Positions 57,450 through 64,000 of a DNA stretch of 64,000 nt are shown one piece after another. Position numbers and translations under genes: made by a program. The stretch spans positions 7,592,501-7,656,500 of the forward strand of contig NZ_JARUBL010000001.1 of assembly GCF_029626155.1 (NCBI RefSeq), written 5' to 3'. The first letter of the stretch is position 1. Every line of letters begins with the position of its first letter. The notes below the pieces were generated by a model. It had not been told where the DNA came from. It saw only the letters and a list, made by a program, of their open reading frames with translations, and ran no database searches. Source of the stretch: Solwaraspora sp. WMMD1047 (GTDB lineage Bacteria; Actinomycetota; Actinomycetes; Mycobacteriales; Micromonosporaceae).

Positions 57450-59102
57450 ATGTCGCTCGCCACCACCACCCAACCACGCACCGCACGCCGAGCCCGTTGG
57501 CGCGGCTGGCGGGCCGGCCTCGTCGTCGCGACCGGCGCCGCCCTCGTCGCCAGCGTCGGTGCCGTCGTCGCGACGACCCCGGCGCAGGCCGCCGTCATCG
57601 ACACCAACGCCTACTACGTGTTCGTCAGCCGGCACAGCGGCAAGGCGCTCGACCTCTACAACTTCTCCACAAGCGACGGTGCGCCGATCGTGCAGTGGTC
57701 CCGCAACGACGGCAACCAGCAGCAGTGGCAGTTCGTCAGCGCGGGCAGCGGCTACTACAAGATCCGCTCCCGGCACAGCGGCAAGTTCCTGGAGATGCCG
57801 AACGCCAACGACGGCACCCAGTTGATCCAGAACCCCGACAACGGCTCCACCCGGCAGCACTTCGGGGTCGCCGACTCCGACGGCGGCCACGTCCGCTTCA
57901 TCAACCGGCACAGCGGCAAGGCGCTCGACATCTGGGAGTGGTCCACCGCGGACGGCGGCATCGTCGCCCAGTACCAGGACCTCGGCGGCTGGAACCAGCA
58001 GTGGCAGATGGTGCCCATCAGCTCGGGCAACCCGCCGCCGACGACCGGTTGTGGTAGTGGTGCGTTCAATGCCGAGGTGACGGTGTCGGGGGGTACCTGG
58101 ACGGCGCGTAATGGTGGCTCGACGGTGCATACCGGGTCCAGCATGTTGAACGCGATGCAGGCGGCGGTGAACAGTTTGTCGGCTGGTCGGTCGTCGAAGC
58201 AGCGGGTGGTGGTGCGGGGGTCGGGGTCGATGTCGGCGGGTTCGCGGTTGTCGTTGCCGTCGTACACGACTCTTGCGGTGTGCGGGACGATCAACGTGAC
58301 CGGTTCGGGGTCGGGTGACTACGCCCCGGTGTACTCGCGGGGGGCCACGGATGTGGAGGTGCAGAACCTGACCCTGACGGGGTCGCCGTTGTACGGGATC
58401 TTCGCCCGCAACGTGAACAATTTGACGTTGGGGCAGATCGACATGCGGCTGTCGAGCGGGTTGGGGGTGCGGATCGACAACCACGGTGGGGACCGGGCGG
58501 TGAAGGTCCGCAACGTGCGCATCGACAACGTGTACGTCTCGGGTACGGGTGCGCACGGGGTGGAGACCTACGGTGTCGACGGCCTGACGATCGGGACGGT
58601 GACGGCCCGGAACACCGGCTATTCGGGGTTGCTGCTCAACGACACGATCAACGCGACGGTCGGCACGGTGGACGCGCAGAACGCCGGCGCGGGGACGGGG
58701 TACGCGGCGTTTCGGATGGCCAACCGTAACGGCCGGGTCGGCAGCGGCTACCCGACGAACATCCGGGTGGGTAACGTGATCGCCTCCGGTGGTGGTCGGG
58801 GGATCTTCTGCGTGTCGGAGTCCGGCGGCGCGGTCATCGACCGGGTGACGATTACGAACACGGGCAACAACGCGATCCTGATCGAGAACTGCTACAACGT
58901 GACCATCGCCGGGATCTCCGGCACGGTCACCGGTGGTGGTGAGGTCCGCATCGCCTCCCGTACCGAGTTCCCGATCTCCTCGGGCATCCGTTTCCAGAAC
59001 CTGACCGTGACCAACACCAACATCCGCCAGAACCCCTGCGGCGGCGCGAACAACACGATCAGCAACGTCAACCGGGTCAACTCCACCCTCTACTGGTGCT
59101 GA
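57450..59102 (+). CDS. Secreted ricin-type lectin plus right-handed beta-helix protein
   Basis: This 550-residue secreted protein has a signal peptide of about 48 residues ending AQA, a ricin-type (CBM13) module at about 50-190 with three repeats, a PPPTTGCGSG junction near 196-206, and a parallel beta-helix of about 340 residues with repeated DVEVQNLTLTG, LTIGTVTARNTG, and VTITNTGNN-type coils. It has four cysteines in the helix. The beta-helix resembles pectate-lyase or polysaccharide-binding folds, but I see no certain catalytic set. Base use changes sharply at about 58035, where codons become G/T-rich, coinciding with the module boundary. ATG at 57450 follows GGGAGG by 6 bases. Confidence 0.88.
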   Translation: MSLATTTQPRTARRARWRGWRAGLVVATGAALVASVGAVVATTPAQAAVIDTNAYYVFVSRHSGKALDLYNFSTSDGAPIVQWSRNDGNQQQWQFVSAGSGYYKIRSRHSGKFLEMPNANDGTQLIQNPDNGSTRQHFGVADSDGGHVRFINRHSGKALDIWEWSTADGGIVAQYQDLGGWNQQWQMVPISSGNPPPTTGCGSGAFNAEVTVSGGTWTARNGGSTVHTGSSMLNAMQAAVNSLSAGRSSKQRVVVRGSGSMSAGSRLSLPSYTTLAVCGTINVTGSGSGDYAPVYSRGATDVEVQNLTLTGSPLYGIFARNVNNLTLGQIDMRLSSGLGVRIDNHGGDRAVKVRNVRIDNVYVSGTGAHGVETYGVDGLTIGTVTARNTGYSGLLLNDTINATVGTVDAQNAGAGTGYAAFRMANRNGRVGSGYPTNIRVGNVIASGGGRGIFCVSESGGAVIDRVTITNTGNNAILIENCYNVTIAGISGTVTGGGEVRIASRTEFPISSGIRFQNLTVTNTNIRQNPCGGANNTISNVNRVNSTLYWC

Positions 59103-59104
59103 CC
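59052..59104. repeat. 53-bp direct repeat, left copy
   Basis: This is the 3' end of the beta-helix gene with its stop codon. It matches 62733-62785 at 51 of 53 positions, with the same orientation. The two copies bracket the ABC/GntR cassette. Confidence 0.93.
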
Positions 59105-59126
59105 TTGAACAGGTCGAGCTGACCGC

Positions 59127-59168
59127 CCCGGGGCCGTCGCCGGCGTCAGAGCCGACGACGGCCCCGGG
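59127..59168. terminator. 18-bp stem hairpin between convergent genes
   Basis: Arms 59127-59144 and 59151-59168 match at 17 of 18 positions with a 6-base loop. It lies between the beta-helix stop (59102) and the ATPase stop (59175), and probably ends both transcripts. Confidence 0.8.
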
Positions 59169-59174
59169 ATTCGG

Positions 59175-59996
59175 CTAGGCGTCCGCCTCCACCGACGAGA
59201 TCTCCCGGTGCACCACGTCCAGCAGGTGCCGCTTGAGCGCGTTGAACTCCGGTGACGTCACATCGCGTGGATGATCGAGGCCCACCCGGGTCACTTCGGC
59301 GATGTGGCCCGGTACGCCGTGGTTCGGCCCGCCGCTCATCACCACCACCCGGTCGGCCAGCAGTACCGCCTCTTCCACGCTGTGCGTGACGAACAGCACC
59401 GTCGATCGCACCTGCTGCCAGATCTCCCGCAACCGGTGTTGGAGCTTCTCCCTGGTCAGCGAGTCGAGTGCGCCGAACGGCTCGTCCATCAGCAGGACCG
59501 CCGGATCGTTTGCCAGCACCCGGGCGATCGCCACCCGCTGCTGCATGCCGCCGGAGAGCTGGTGCGGATAGCGGTCCGCGAACTTCTCCAGCTGCACCAG
59601 GGCGAGATACCGCTCAGTCAGCCGGGCGAGCTCCGCGCGGGACGCGCCACGTTGCCGTGGACCGTACGCGACGTTGCTGGCGACGGTGAGCCACGGGAAG
59701 AGACCGTAGTCCTGGAACACCACCCCCCGGTCGGGGCCGGGCGCGCGGACCGGCTTGCCCCGCACCGTCAGCGATCCGGCGGTGGTCGGCTCGAAGCCGG
59801 CGACCAGCCTCAGCAGGGTGCTCTTCCCACACCCGCTGGCACCGACGATGCAGACGAACTCCCCCTCACCGATCTCCAGGTCGACATCGCGCAGCGCCTC
59901 CACCCGCGCGCCGCGGGAGCAGGGATACGTCTTGCCGAGGCCTCGGCAGGAGACGGCGGTGGCGACCGTCGTGGGTGTCGCGACGGTGTGACTCAT
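59175..59996 (-). CDS. Nitrate/sulfonate/taurine-type ABC transporter ATPase
   Basis: This 273-residue ATPase is of the SsuB/TauB/NrtD group. Walker [12 protein letters not shown] lies near 52-62, the Q-loop [12 protein letters not shown], signature [15 protein letters not shown], and Walker [12 protein letters not shown] follow. Length and the C-terminal [13 protein letters not shown] match the group. ATG at 59996. It follows the permease gene by 36 bp on the same strand. Substrate cannot be named: relatives carry sulfonates, taurine, thiamin precursors or aromatic acids. Confidence 0.93.
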   Translation of the reverse strand: MSHTVATPTTVATAVSCRGLGKTYPCSRGARVEALRDVDLEIGEGEFVCIVGASGCGKSTLLRLVAGFEPTTAGSLTVRGKPVRAPGPDRGVVFQDYGLFPWLTVASNVAYGPRQRGASRAELARLTERYLALVQLEKFADRYPHQLSGGMQQRVAIARVLANDPAVLLMDEPFGALDSLTREKLQHRLREIWQQVRSTVLFVTHSVEEAVLLADRVVVMSGGPNHGVPGHIAEVTRVGLDHPRDVTSPEFNALKRHLLDVVHREISSVEADA

Positions 59997-60032
59997 GGCG
60001 TTCCTCCTCGCTGCGACGGGCGGTCCACGTGG

Positions 60033-60806
60033 TCACGACCCGATCAGTGGGCGGTTGCGAAGGGCCAGCCGCCACAGTGCGGACATTCCCTTGTCGGACA
60101 GGAATCCGGCCAGCCCGATGACGAGCATCCCGGCGATGATCAGATCGGTCCGGCTGACCTGCCAGGCCTGGGTGATCAGCGAGCCGAGCCCGGTCTGCAC
60201 GCCGACCGTCTCGCCCACCACGACGATCACCCAGGCGAACCCGAGACCGATCCGCATGCCGGCGAACACGCTCGGCAGGGCGGCGGGCAGCACCACCCGC
60301 CACAGCAACCGGTGCCGGCGGGTGCCGAGCATCGCCGCCGCCTCCAGCAGCCGGGTCGGCACTCCCCGTACCCCGGCGATGGTGTTCAGCAGGACGGGGA
60401 AGAAGGAGGCGATCACGATCAGTACGATCGCCGACTTGGAGCCGATGCCGACGATCACCACCATCAGGGGCGCCCACGCGGTCACCGGGATCGGTCGGAA
60501 CAGGTTGATCGTCGGGTCGAGCATCGAGGAGAGCCGCGGCGAGCGCCCCATCACCACGCCCAGCGGCACGGCGATCAGGCAGGCGATGCCGAAGCCGGTG
60601 AAGACCCGCCGACCGCTCTCCCACAGGTGCACCCACAGTGGCGCGTCGAAGGCGAGCCGGCCACCGAGCAGCTCGATGAGTTGGGTGCCGACCTCGCCCG
60701 GTCCCGGCAGGTTCGCCACCCACGACCGTGCCACCGCCAGTTGCCAGAGGGCGAGCAGCAGCACGGGTACGGGTATCGCGAGGACGACGGTCCGCCAGTT
60801 CTTCAT
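60033..60806 (-). CDS. Nitrate/sulfonate/taurine-type ABC transporter permease
   Basis: This 257-residue BPD-type permease has a first membrane segment (VVLAIPVPVLLLALWQLAVA), a GIACLIAVPLGVVMGRSPRL helix, the EAA loop region EAAAMLGTRRHRLLWRVVLPAALPSVFAGMRIGLGFAWVIVVVGE, and about six helices in all. It matches SsuC/TauC proteins in length. ATG at 60806. It is the middle gene of a binding-protein, permease, ATPase set. Confidence 0.93.
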   Translation of the reverse strand: MKNWRTVVLAIPVPVLLLALWQLAVARSWVANLPGPGEVGTQLIELLGGRLAFDAPLWVHLWESGRRVFTGFGIACLIAVPLGVVMGRSPRLSSMLDPTINLFRPIPVTAWAPLMVVIVGIGSKSAIVLIVIASFFPVLLNTIAGVRGVPTRLLEAAAMLGTRRHRLLWRVVLPAALPSVFAGMRIGLGFAWVIVVVGETVGVQTGLGSLITQAWQVSRTDLIIAGMLVIGLAGFLSDKGMSALWRLALRNRPLIGS

Positions 60807-60827
60807 CCGGATGCCTCCGATCCGTCC

Positions 60828-61859
60828 TCAGGCCGCTTTCGCGCTGAACGTCTGGTCGATGAACCGGGCATAGTCCGGTTCCTTCCTGATCTGCTCCAGC
60901 CGCAACTGTTCGGCGCCCAGCACCCTGGCCTGCTCCAGGTAGGCGTCGTCGAGCCGCCACCGCAGTTCGATGTTGTCCACCGCCATCGCCAGCGACTTCT
61001 CGCTGAAGCCGTACTTGTCGGTGACGGCGTCGATCCAGGCCGCGGTGTCGTCCCGCATGCTGTCGGTGGCCTTGGCGTGCACGTCGACCATCGCCTGCAC
61101 CAGCGCCGGATCGGCGTCGATGGTGTCCCGGTTGGTGACCAGAACAATATTGATCTTGCCCATTCTGGTGTCGTACGGCCGGGTTACCAGCACCGCCTCT
61201 CCACCCACCAGGGCGTCCGACGGGCCGGTTTCGGCGCCGGAGAAGGCATCTATGTCGCCGCGCGCCAGAGCCGGCGCCATGTCGGCGAACTGGACGTTCA
61301 CCAGTTGGACGTCCGTCGTCGGATCGAGCCCGTTGCCCTGCAGGGTGAGTCGCAGCAGGATGTCCTGGGCGGAGCCGGGCACGTACCCGATCTTCTTGCC
61401 CCGCAGGTCGGACACCGAGGCGATGCCCCGGTCCCGGCCGGCGACGATTGCCGATCCGCCATCGGCGGCGGCGGCCACCACCACGATCGGCTCGTCGTTC
61501 GATGCCCCCTGCAGTGCGGCGGTGATCCCGGTTACGCCGAACGCCAGGTCACCGCTGACCACCGCGTTCTTGATCTCCGTCGAGTTCGCGAACGGGACGA
61601 TCTCCAAGCGCACGTTCGATGGGCGGAAGCCCTCGTAGAACAGCGGGTGGGAGAGGTGGGGCTGCCGCAACACCCCCACCTTCACGCTCCGCTGCTCGCC
61701 GTCGAGGCTCACCCGCTGCGCCGGGTCGACCTCGGCGCCGGCGCCACCCGCGGTCGCCGCGCAGCCCGCCATGGACCCGACGCAGAACACGGCTATCAGC
61801 AACCGGCGCCACGGAACGGCTCCGCCCCGAGCGGCCACCGGTGGTTGTGCAAACTCCAT
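60828..61859 (-). CDS. ABC transporter substrate-binding lipoprotein (SsuA/NMT1-like)
   Basis: This 343-residue lipoprotein has a basic N-terminus, hydrophobic segment and lipobox SMAGC (Cys at about 33). The mature part reads VKVGVLRQPHLSHPLFYEGF, VRLEIVPFANSTEIKNAVVSGDLAFGVTGITAAL, then DLRGKKIGYVPGSAQDILLRLTL, the usual type II binding-protein layout of SsuA/NMT1 members. ATG at 61859 has AGAGGGG 6 bases upstream. It is the first gene of the transporter operon and lies divergent from the GntR regulator. Confidence 0.92.
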   Translation of the reverse strand: MEFAQPPVAARGGAVPWRRLLIAVFCVGSMAGCAATAGGAGAEVDPAQRVSLDGEQRSVKVGVLRQPHLSHPLFYEGFRPSNVRLEIVPFANSTEIKNAVVSGDLAFGVTGITAALQGASNDEPIVVVAAAADGGSAIVAGRDRGIASVSDLRGKKIGYVPGSAQDILLRLTLQGNGLDPTTDVQLVNVQFADMAPALARGDIDAFSGAETGPSDALVGGEAVLVTRPYDTRMGKINIVLVTNRDTIDADPALVQAMVDVHAKATDSMRDDTAAWIDAVTDKYGFSEKSLAMAVDNIELRWRLDDAYLEQARVLGAEQLRLEQIRKEPDYARFIDQTFSAKAA

Positions 61860-61891
61860 GTCGGCCCCTCTCAGAGGCGTTAAATCCATGC

Positions 61892-61903
61892 GTCCTATAG
61901 GAC
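61892..61903. promoter_or_regulatory. 12-bp palindrome, likely operator of the GntR regulator
   Basis: GTCCTATAGGAC is a perfect palindrome 32 bp upstream of the binding-protein gene. A matching half-site GCTATAGGAC lies at 62014-62023, 23 bp before the GntR start. The pair fits autoregulation and transporter control by the divergent regulator. Confidence 0.65.
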
Positions 61904-62046
61904 GGGCGCTTTGTTTCTACGACGTGTCTGGACCGTAAAAGACGTCTTGAACCGGTCTTCCTAGATCATCTTCGCTGCAGACCGGCGCCGACGGTCGGGA
62001 ACGTGGCGGCTAAGCTATAGGACAGTCACACGACTCTGAGGAAGAC

Positions 62047-62751
62047 ATGACCACGTCACTGGAACCGTCCGGGATCGCGGCCCTGACCCCACTGCCGCGT
62101 CGAGCCAACGCCGGCCACACCGGTGACCGGGTCCGCGATGTGCTGGAGGAGGCAATCCTCGCCGGCGTTCTGGTGCCCGGCACGCACCTCAACGCCCAGG
62201 CGCTCGCCAAGCAACTCGGGGTCAGCCACATCCCGGTCCGGGAGGCCCTGCGGTCCCTCCTGGCCGCCGGCTGGATAGAGACCCGGCCGCACCTCGGTGG
62301 GTTCGTCAGGATGCGGACCGAGCAGGAACTGGCCGACCTGTTCGAGATGCGCCTGCACCTGGAGACCCAGGCCGCCGTGCTGGCGGCCGAGCGGCGCACC
62401 GCCGAGCAGCTCGACCAGTTGTCCGGACTGCTGAACCAGCAACGGGCTACCGACGACCCGTTCGCACTCGCCCAGCTCAACGCGACTTTCCACGTCGCGA
62501 TCGCCGAATGCGCGCAGAACCAGCTGCTCACCGACTTCATTCGGACGCTGAGCATGCGGGTCCGGTTCTACTTCTCCACCGTGGCGCCCCGCCGCAGGGG
62601 TGAGTCACTGCGGGAACACACCGCACTGGTGGAAGCCGTGCGACGTCGGGACGGCAGCGAGGCGGAACGCATCGCCCGTAGCCACGTCAGCAGCACCAGA
62701 CAGGACGTCCTCGACGCGCTCCGGGGGTCCGAAACACGATCAGCAACGTGA
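62047..62751 (+). CDS. FCD-domain GntR family transcriptional regulator
   Basis: This 234-residue regulator has a winged HTH (VRDVLEEAILAGVLVPGTHLNAQALAKQLGVSHIPVREALRSLLAAGWIE) and an FCD domain with the D...NATFHVAIAE and EHTALVEAVRRRD metal/effector blocks. It probably controls the divergent transporter through GTCCTATAGGAC. The last codons, from about 62733, lie inside the right copy of the 53-bp repeat in a different frame from the beta-helix remnant, so its C-terminal six residues were supplied by the junction. ATG at 62047. Confidence 0.93.
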   Translation: MTTSLEPSGIAALTPLPRRANAGHTGDRVRDVLEEAILAGVLVPGTHLNAQALAKQLGVSHIPVREALRSLLAAGWIETRPHLGGFVRMRTEQELADLFEMRLHLETQAAVLAAERRTAEQLDQLSGLLNQQRATDDPFALAQLNATFHVAIAECAQNQLLTDFIRTLSMRVRFYFSTVAPRRRGESLREHTALVEAVRRRDGSEAERIARSHVSSTRQDVLDALRGSETRSAT

Positions 62752-62783
62752 ACCGGGTCAACTCCACCCGCTACTGGTGCTGA
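62733..62783 (+). pseudogene. Remnant of a beta-helix gene 3' end
   Basis: In one frame this encodes NTISNVNRVNSTRYWC followed by a stop, the same last 16 residues (one change) and stop as the beta-helix protein at 57450-59102. Nothing upstream of it resembles the rest of that gene. It is a scar of a second copy, or of a rearrangement that moved or inserted the ABC/GntR cassette. Confidence 0.8.
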
Positions 62784-62785
62784 CC
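62733..62785. repeat. 53-bp direct repeat, right copy
   Basis: It matches 59052-59104 at 51 of 53 positions, 3,681 bp downstream and in the same orientation. It overlaps the end of the GntR gene. Confidence 0.93.
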
Positions 62786-62854
62786 CGACCGCCGCCGCTG
62801 CATCGCCAGCAGCGAGGGTGGCCGGTGCTTGCCGGCAACGCGCAGACTGGACCC

Positions 62855-63208
62855 ATGACCGTGCCGGATCCGCACCACGCCGTGCTCGTGCCGTATCAGG
62901 ACATGTCGCCCGGTTACCCGGTCGAGGTCGTGCCGCGGAAGTCCGTCGGGCTCGCGGTCGGCCTGGAGCTGATCCTCGGCCTGTTCGGCATCTTCGGCGT
63001 CGGGAGCATCTACGCCGGGCGGGTCGGCCTCGGCCTCACCCTGATGATCTCCTTCTGGATGCTGTTCTGGGTGAACTTCGCGTTGATCTTCCTACTCATC
63101 GGCCTGCTCACGATGCCGCTGACCTGGTTCGCGTACCTCGTCGTCGGTGCGCTGCTCGCGGTCCGCGGTGCGGAGCGCCACAACACGGCGGGTGCCATCA
63201 TCCACTGA
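62855..63208 (+). CDS. Small TM2-like membrane protein
   Basis: This 117-residue protein has a Pro-rich cytoplasmic N-terminus and two to three membrane segments: VGLAVGLELILGLFGIFGVGSIYAG, then VGLGLTLMISFWMLFWVNFALIFLLIGLLTMPLTWFAYLVVGALLAV. The GSIYAGR turn resembles TM2-domain proteins. Function is not known. ATG at 62855 gives this reading; the ribosome site is weak. It starts about 70 bp past the repeat copy. Confidence 0.75.
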   Translation: MTVPDPHHAVLVPYQDMSPGYPVEVVPRKSVGLAVGLELILGLFGIFGVGSIYAGRVGLGLTLMISFWMLFWVNFALIFLLIGLLTMPLTWFAYLVVGALLAVRGAERHNTAGAIIH

Positions 63209-63291
63209 GGCCCGTCGCTCCTCGCGCAGATTCGACCACTCGGCGCAAGACCCCCTGCACGAGACGGCGCCGGACGGTATGGTCCGGGCCC

Positions 63292-63810
63292 ATGGGACAG
63301 GAGACCACTAATCACTCCGGCATCCGCCAGGACGAGGAAAAATACTCCATTCGCAGCACGTTGCGGGTCCCAGCGGGCGCGGATCGGGCGTTCACCGTCT
63401 TCACCGAACGGCTCGCCGACTGGTGGGTCAAGGAATACACCTGGGCCGGCCCGGAGGCGCTCGCGGACATCGGCATCGAGCCGCGGCAGGGCGGAATGGC
63501 CTACGAGCTCGGCCCGCACGGTTTCCGGGCCGACTGGGGACGGGTGCTGGTCTGGCAACCCGGTCGCCGGCTGCTCTTCACCTGGCAGATCGGCCCGGAC
63601 CGCGCCCCGGTTCCGGACCCGGCCCGGGCCAGCGAGGTCGAGGTGCGCTTCTCGCCGGCGGCCGACCAGCAAACCCTGGTCGAGGTGGAGCACCGGGGCT
63701 TCGACCGGCACGGCGAGGCGGCCGAGGGCTACCGGCACGCACTCACCGCCGGCTGGCACGAGCTGCTCTCCCGGTACGCCCACGCGGTCGACGAGCACCG
63801 CGCCGGCTGA
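63292..63810 (+). CDS. SRPBCC (AHSA1-like) domain protein
   Basis: This 172-residue protein has the START/AHSA1 layout: SIRSTLRVPAGADRAFTVFTERLADWWVKEYTWAG, then GFRADWGRVLVWQPGRRLLFTWQIG, EVEVRFSPAADQQTLVEVEHRGFDRHGEAAEGYRHALTAGWHELLSRY. These bind hydrophobic ligands or act as small hydrolases/cyclases; no catalytic set is certain. ATG at 63292 matches the domain start. Confidence 0.87.
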   Translation: MGQETTNHSGIRQDEEKYSIRSTLRVPAGADRAFTVFTERLADWWVKEYTWAGPEALADIGIEPRQGGMAYELGPHGFRADWGRVLVWQPGRRLLFTWQIGPDRAPVPDPARASEVEVRFSPAADQQTLVEVEHRGFDRHGEAAEGYRHALTAGWHELLSRYAHAVDEHRAG

Positions 63811-63860
63811 CCCGGCGAACCGCGCAGGCTGACGCGGCGAACCGCGCCGACGGGCAGCGG

Positions 63861-64000
63861 TCACCTCGGCAGCGCCCCCCGCGACTCGCCGGCCAGGCCC
63901 GTGCCGCCGAGGTCGGCGCGCCGACCGGCATCGGCGCCCGACCGGCGTCCGCCACCGGCCAGCCGGCGGCTCGGCGCGCTGCGCGACATGGGATAGACCT
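63861..64000 (-). CDS. Possible C-terminal end of a gene running past the window
   Basis: An open frame enters from the window edge on the minus strand and ends in TGA at 63861-63863. The visible residues are Arg/Gly/Ala-rich (VYPMSRSAPSRRLAGGG near the edge and GTGLAGESRGALPR at the end). No family can be named and GC-rich DNA often leaves frames open by chance, so this is tentative. Confidence 0.3.
   Translation of the reverse strand, partial: VYPMSRSAPSRRLAGGGRRSGADAGRRADLGGTGLAGESRGALPR

Noticed and set aside
59271-61883. 870-residue open frame on the plus strand across the ABC cassette
   Set aside because: It runs antisense to three well-supported transporter genes and its His/Gln/Arg/Pro/Gly-rich translation has no domain pattern. 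Long antisense frames are expected in DNA this rich in GC.
61939-61948. AAGACGTCTT palindrome as an operator
   Set aside because: Short, and less well placed than GTCCTATAGGAC, which has a second half-site near the regulator start.
59052-62785. Insertion sequence or transposon between the 53-bp repeats
   Set aside because: No transposase, integrase or terminal inverted repeats were found; only host-type transporter and regulator genes lie inside.
1-64000. CRISPR arrays, rRNA and tRNA genes
   Set aside because: No regularly spaced repeats of CRISPR size, and no rRNA or tRNA sequence recognised. The only tandem repeats are short and in frame inside coding genes.

Overview
The window is very GC-rich DNA with tightly packed, often translationally coupled genes (ATGA and GTGA stop/start overlaps) and many GTG starts. 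A desferrioxamine locus with a penicillin-acylase gene, ricin-lectin-bearing secreted enzymes, an XRE/DUF397 pair and F420/LLM oxidoreductases point to an actinomycete, most likely Micromonosporaceae. It reads as chromosomal. No rRNA, tRNA, CRISPR array, transposase or phage gene was recognised.

1-24,660 is a catabolic island. A minus-strand run encodes a branched-chain-amino-acid-type ABC importer (livK-livH-livM-livG-livF) followed by a thiolase cut by the window edge. Upstream on the same strand are a SnoaL-like protein, an LLM oxidoreductase, an SDR, a cyclase/formamidase-like hydrolase, an APH-like kinase, a 3-hydroxyisobutyrate-dehydrogenase-like enzyme, an EthD-like protein, an MBL hydrolase, an FCD/GntR regulator, a zinc alcohol dehydrogenase and a UGSC-type Cys protein with a partner. 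Diverging from these is an SDR plus an IpdA/IpdB-like CoA-transferase pair. A further minus-strand run holds an MFS transporter, an acyl-CoA synthetase, a thioesterase, a phytanoyl-CoA dioxygenase-like protein, an EthD-like protein and a second LLM oxidoreductase. The set fits uptake of an acid, CoA activation, oxygenation, ring opening and thiolysis, but the substrate cannot be named.

24,700-27,060 carries a secreted ricin-GH43 hydrolase controlled by LacI-type palindromes. 27,297-37,743 is an iron-regulated siderophore locus: desA-desB-desC-desD, then a penicillin acylase fused to a DesC-like acyltransferase. A ferric-siderophore reductase, an RhtX/FptX-like transporter and a GNAT protein accompany it, with two strong iron boxes. 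A large catalase and a Rieske-tailed FAD oxidoreductase follow.

41,747-55,350 is mixed housekeeping and stress content: a glycogen-debranching-like enzyme coupled to an SCP2 protein, an acidic secreted protein with short repeats, a stress SDR, DUF2231, an SMP-30 lactonase, an ABC exporter beside a two-component system, a cupin protein, a large LuxR regulator and DUF6506. 55,368-57,043 holds a Cys-rich protein divergent from the XRE/DUF397 pair.

57,450-62,785 holds a secreted ricin plus beta-helix protein, then a SsuABC/TauABC-like transporter with a divergent GntR regulator. This transporter cassette lies between two 53-bp direct repeats; the far copy is a remnant of the 3' end of the beta-helix gene. 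The window ends with TM2 and SRPBCC genes and a possible gene tail.
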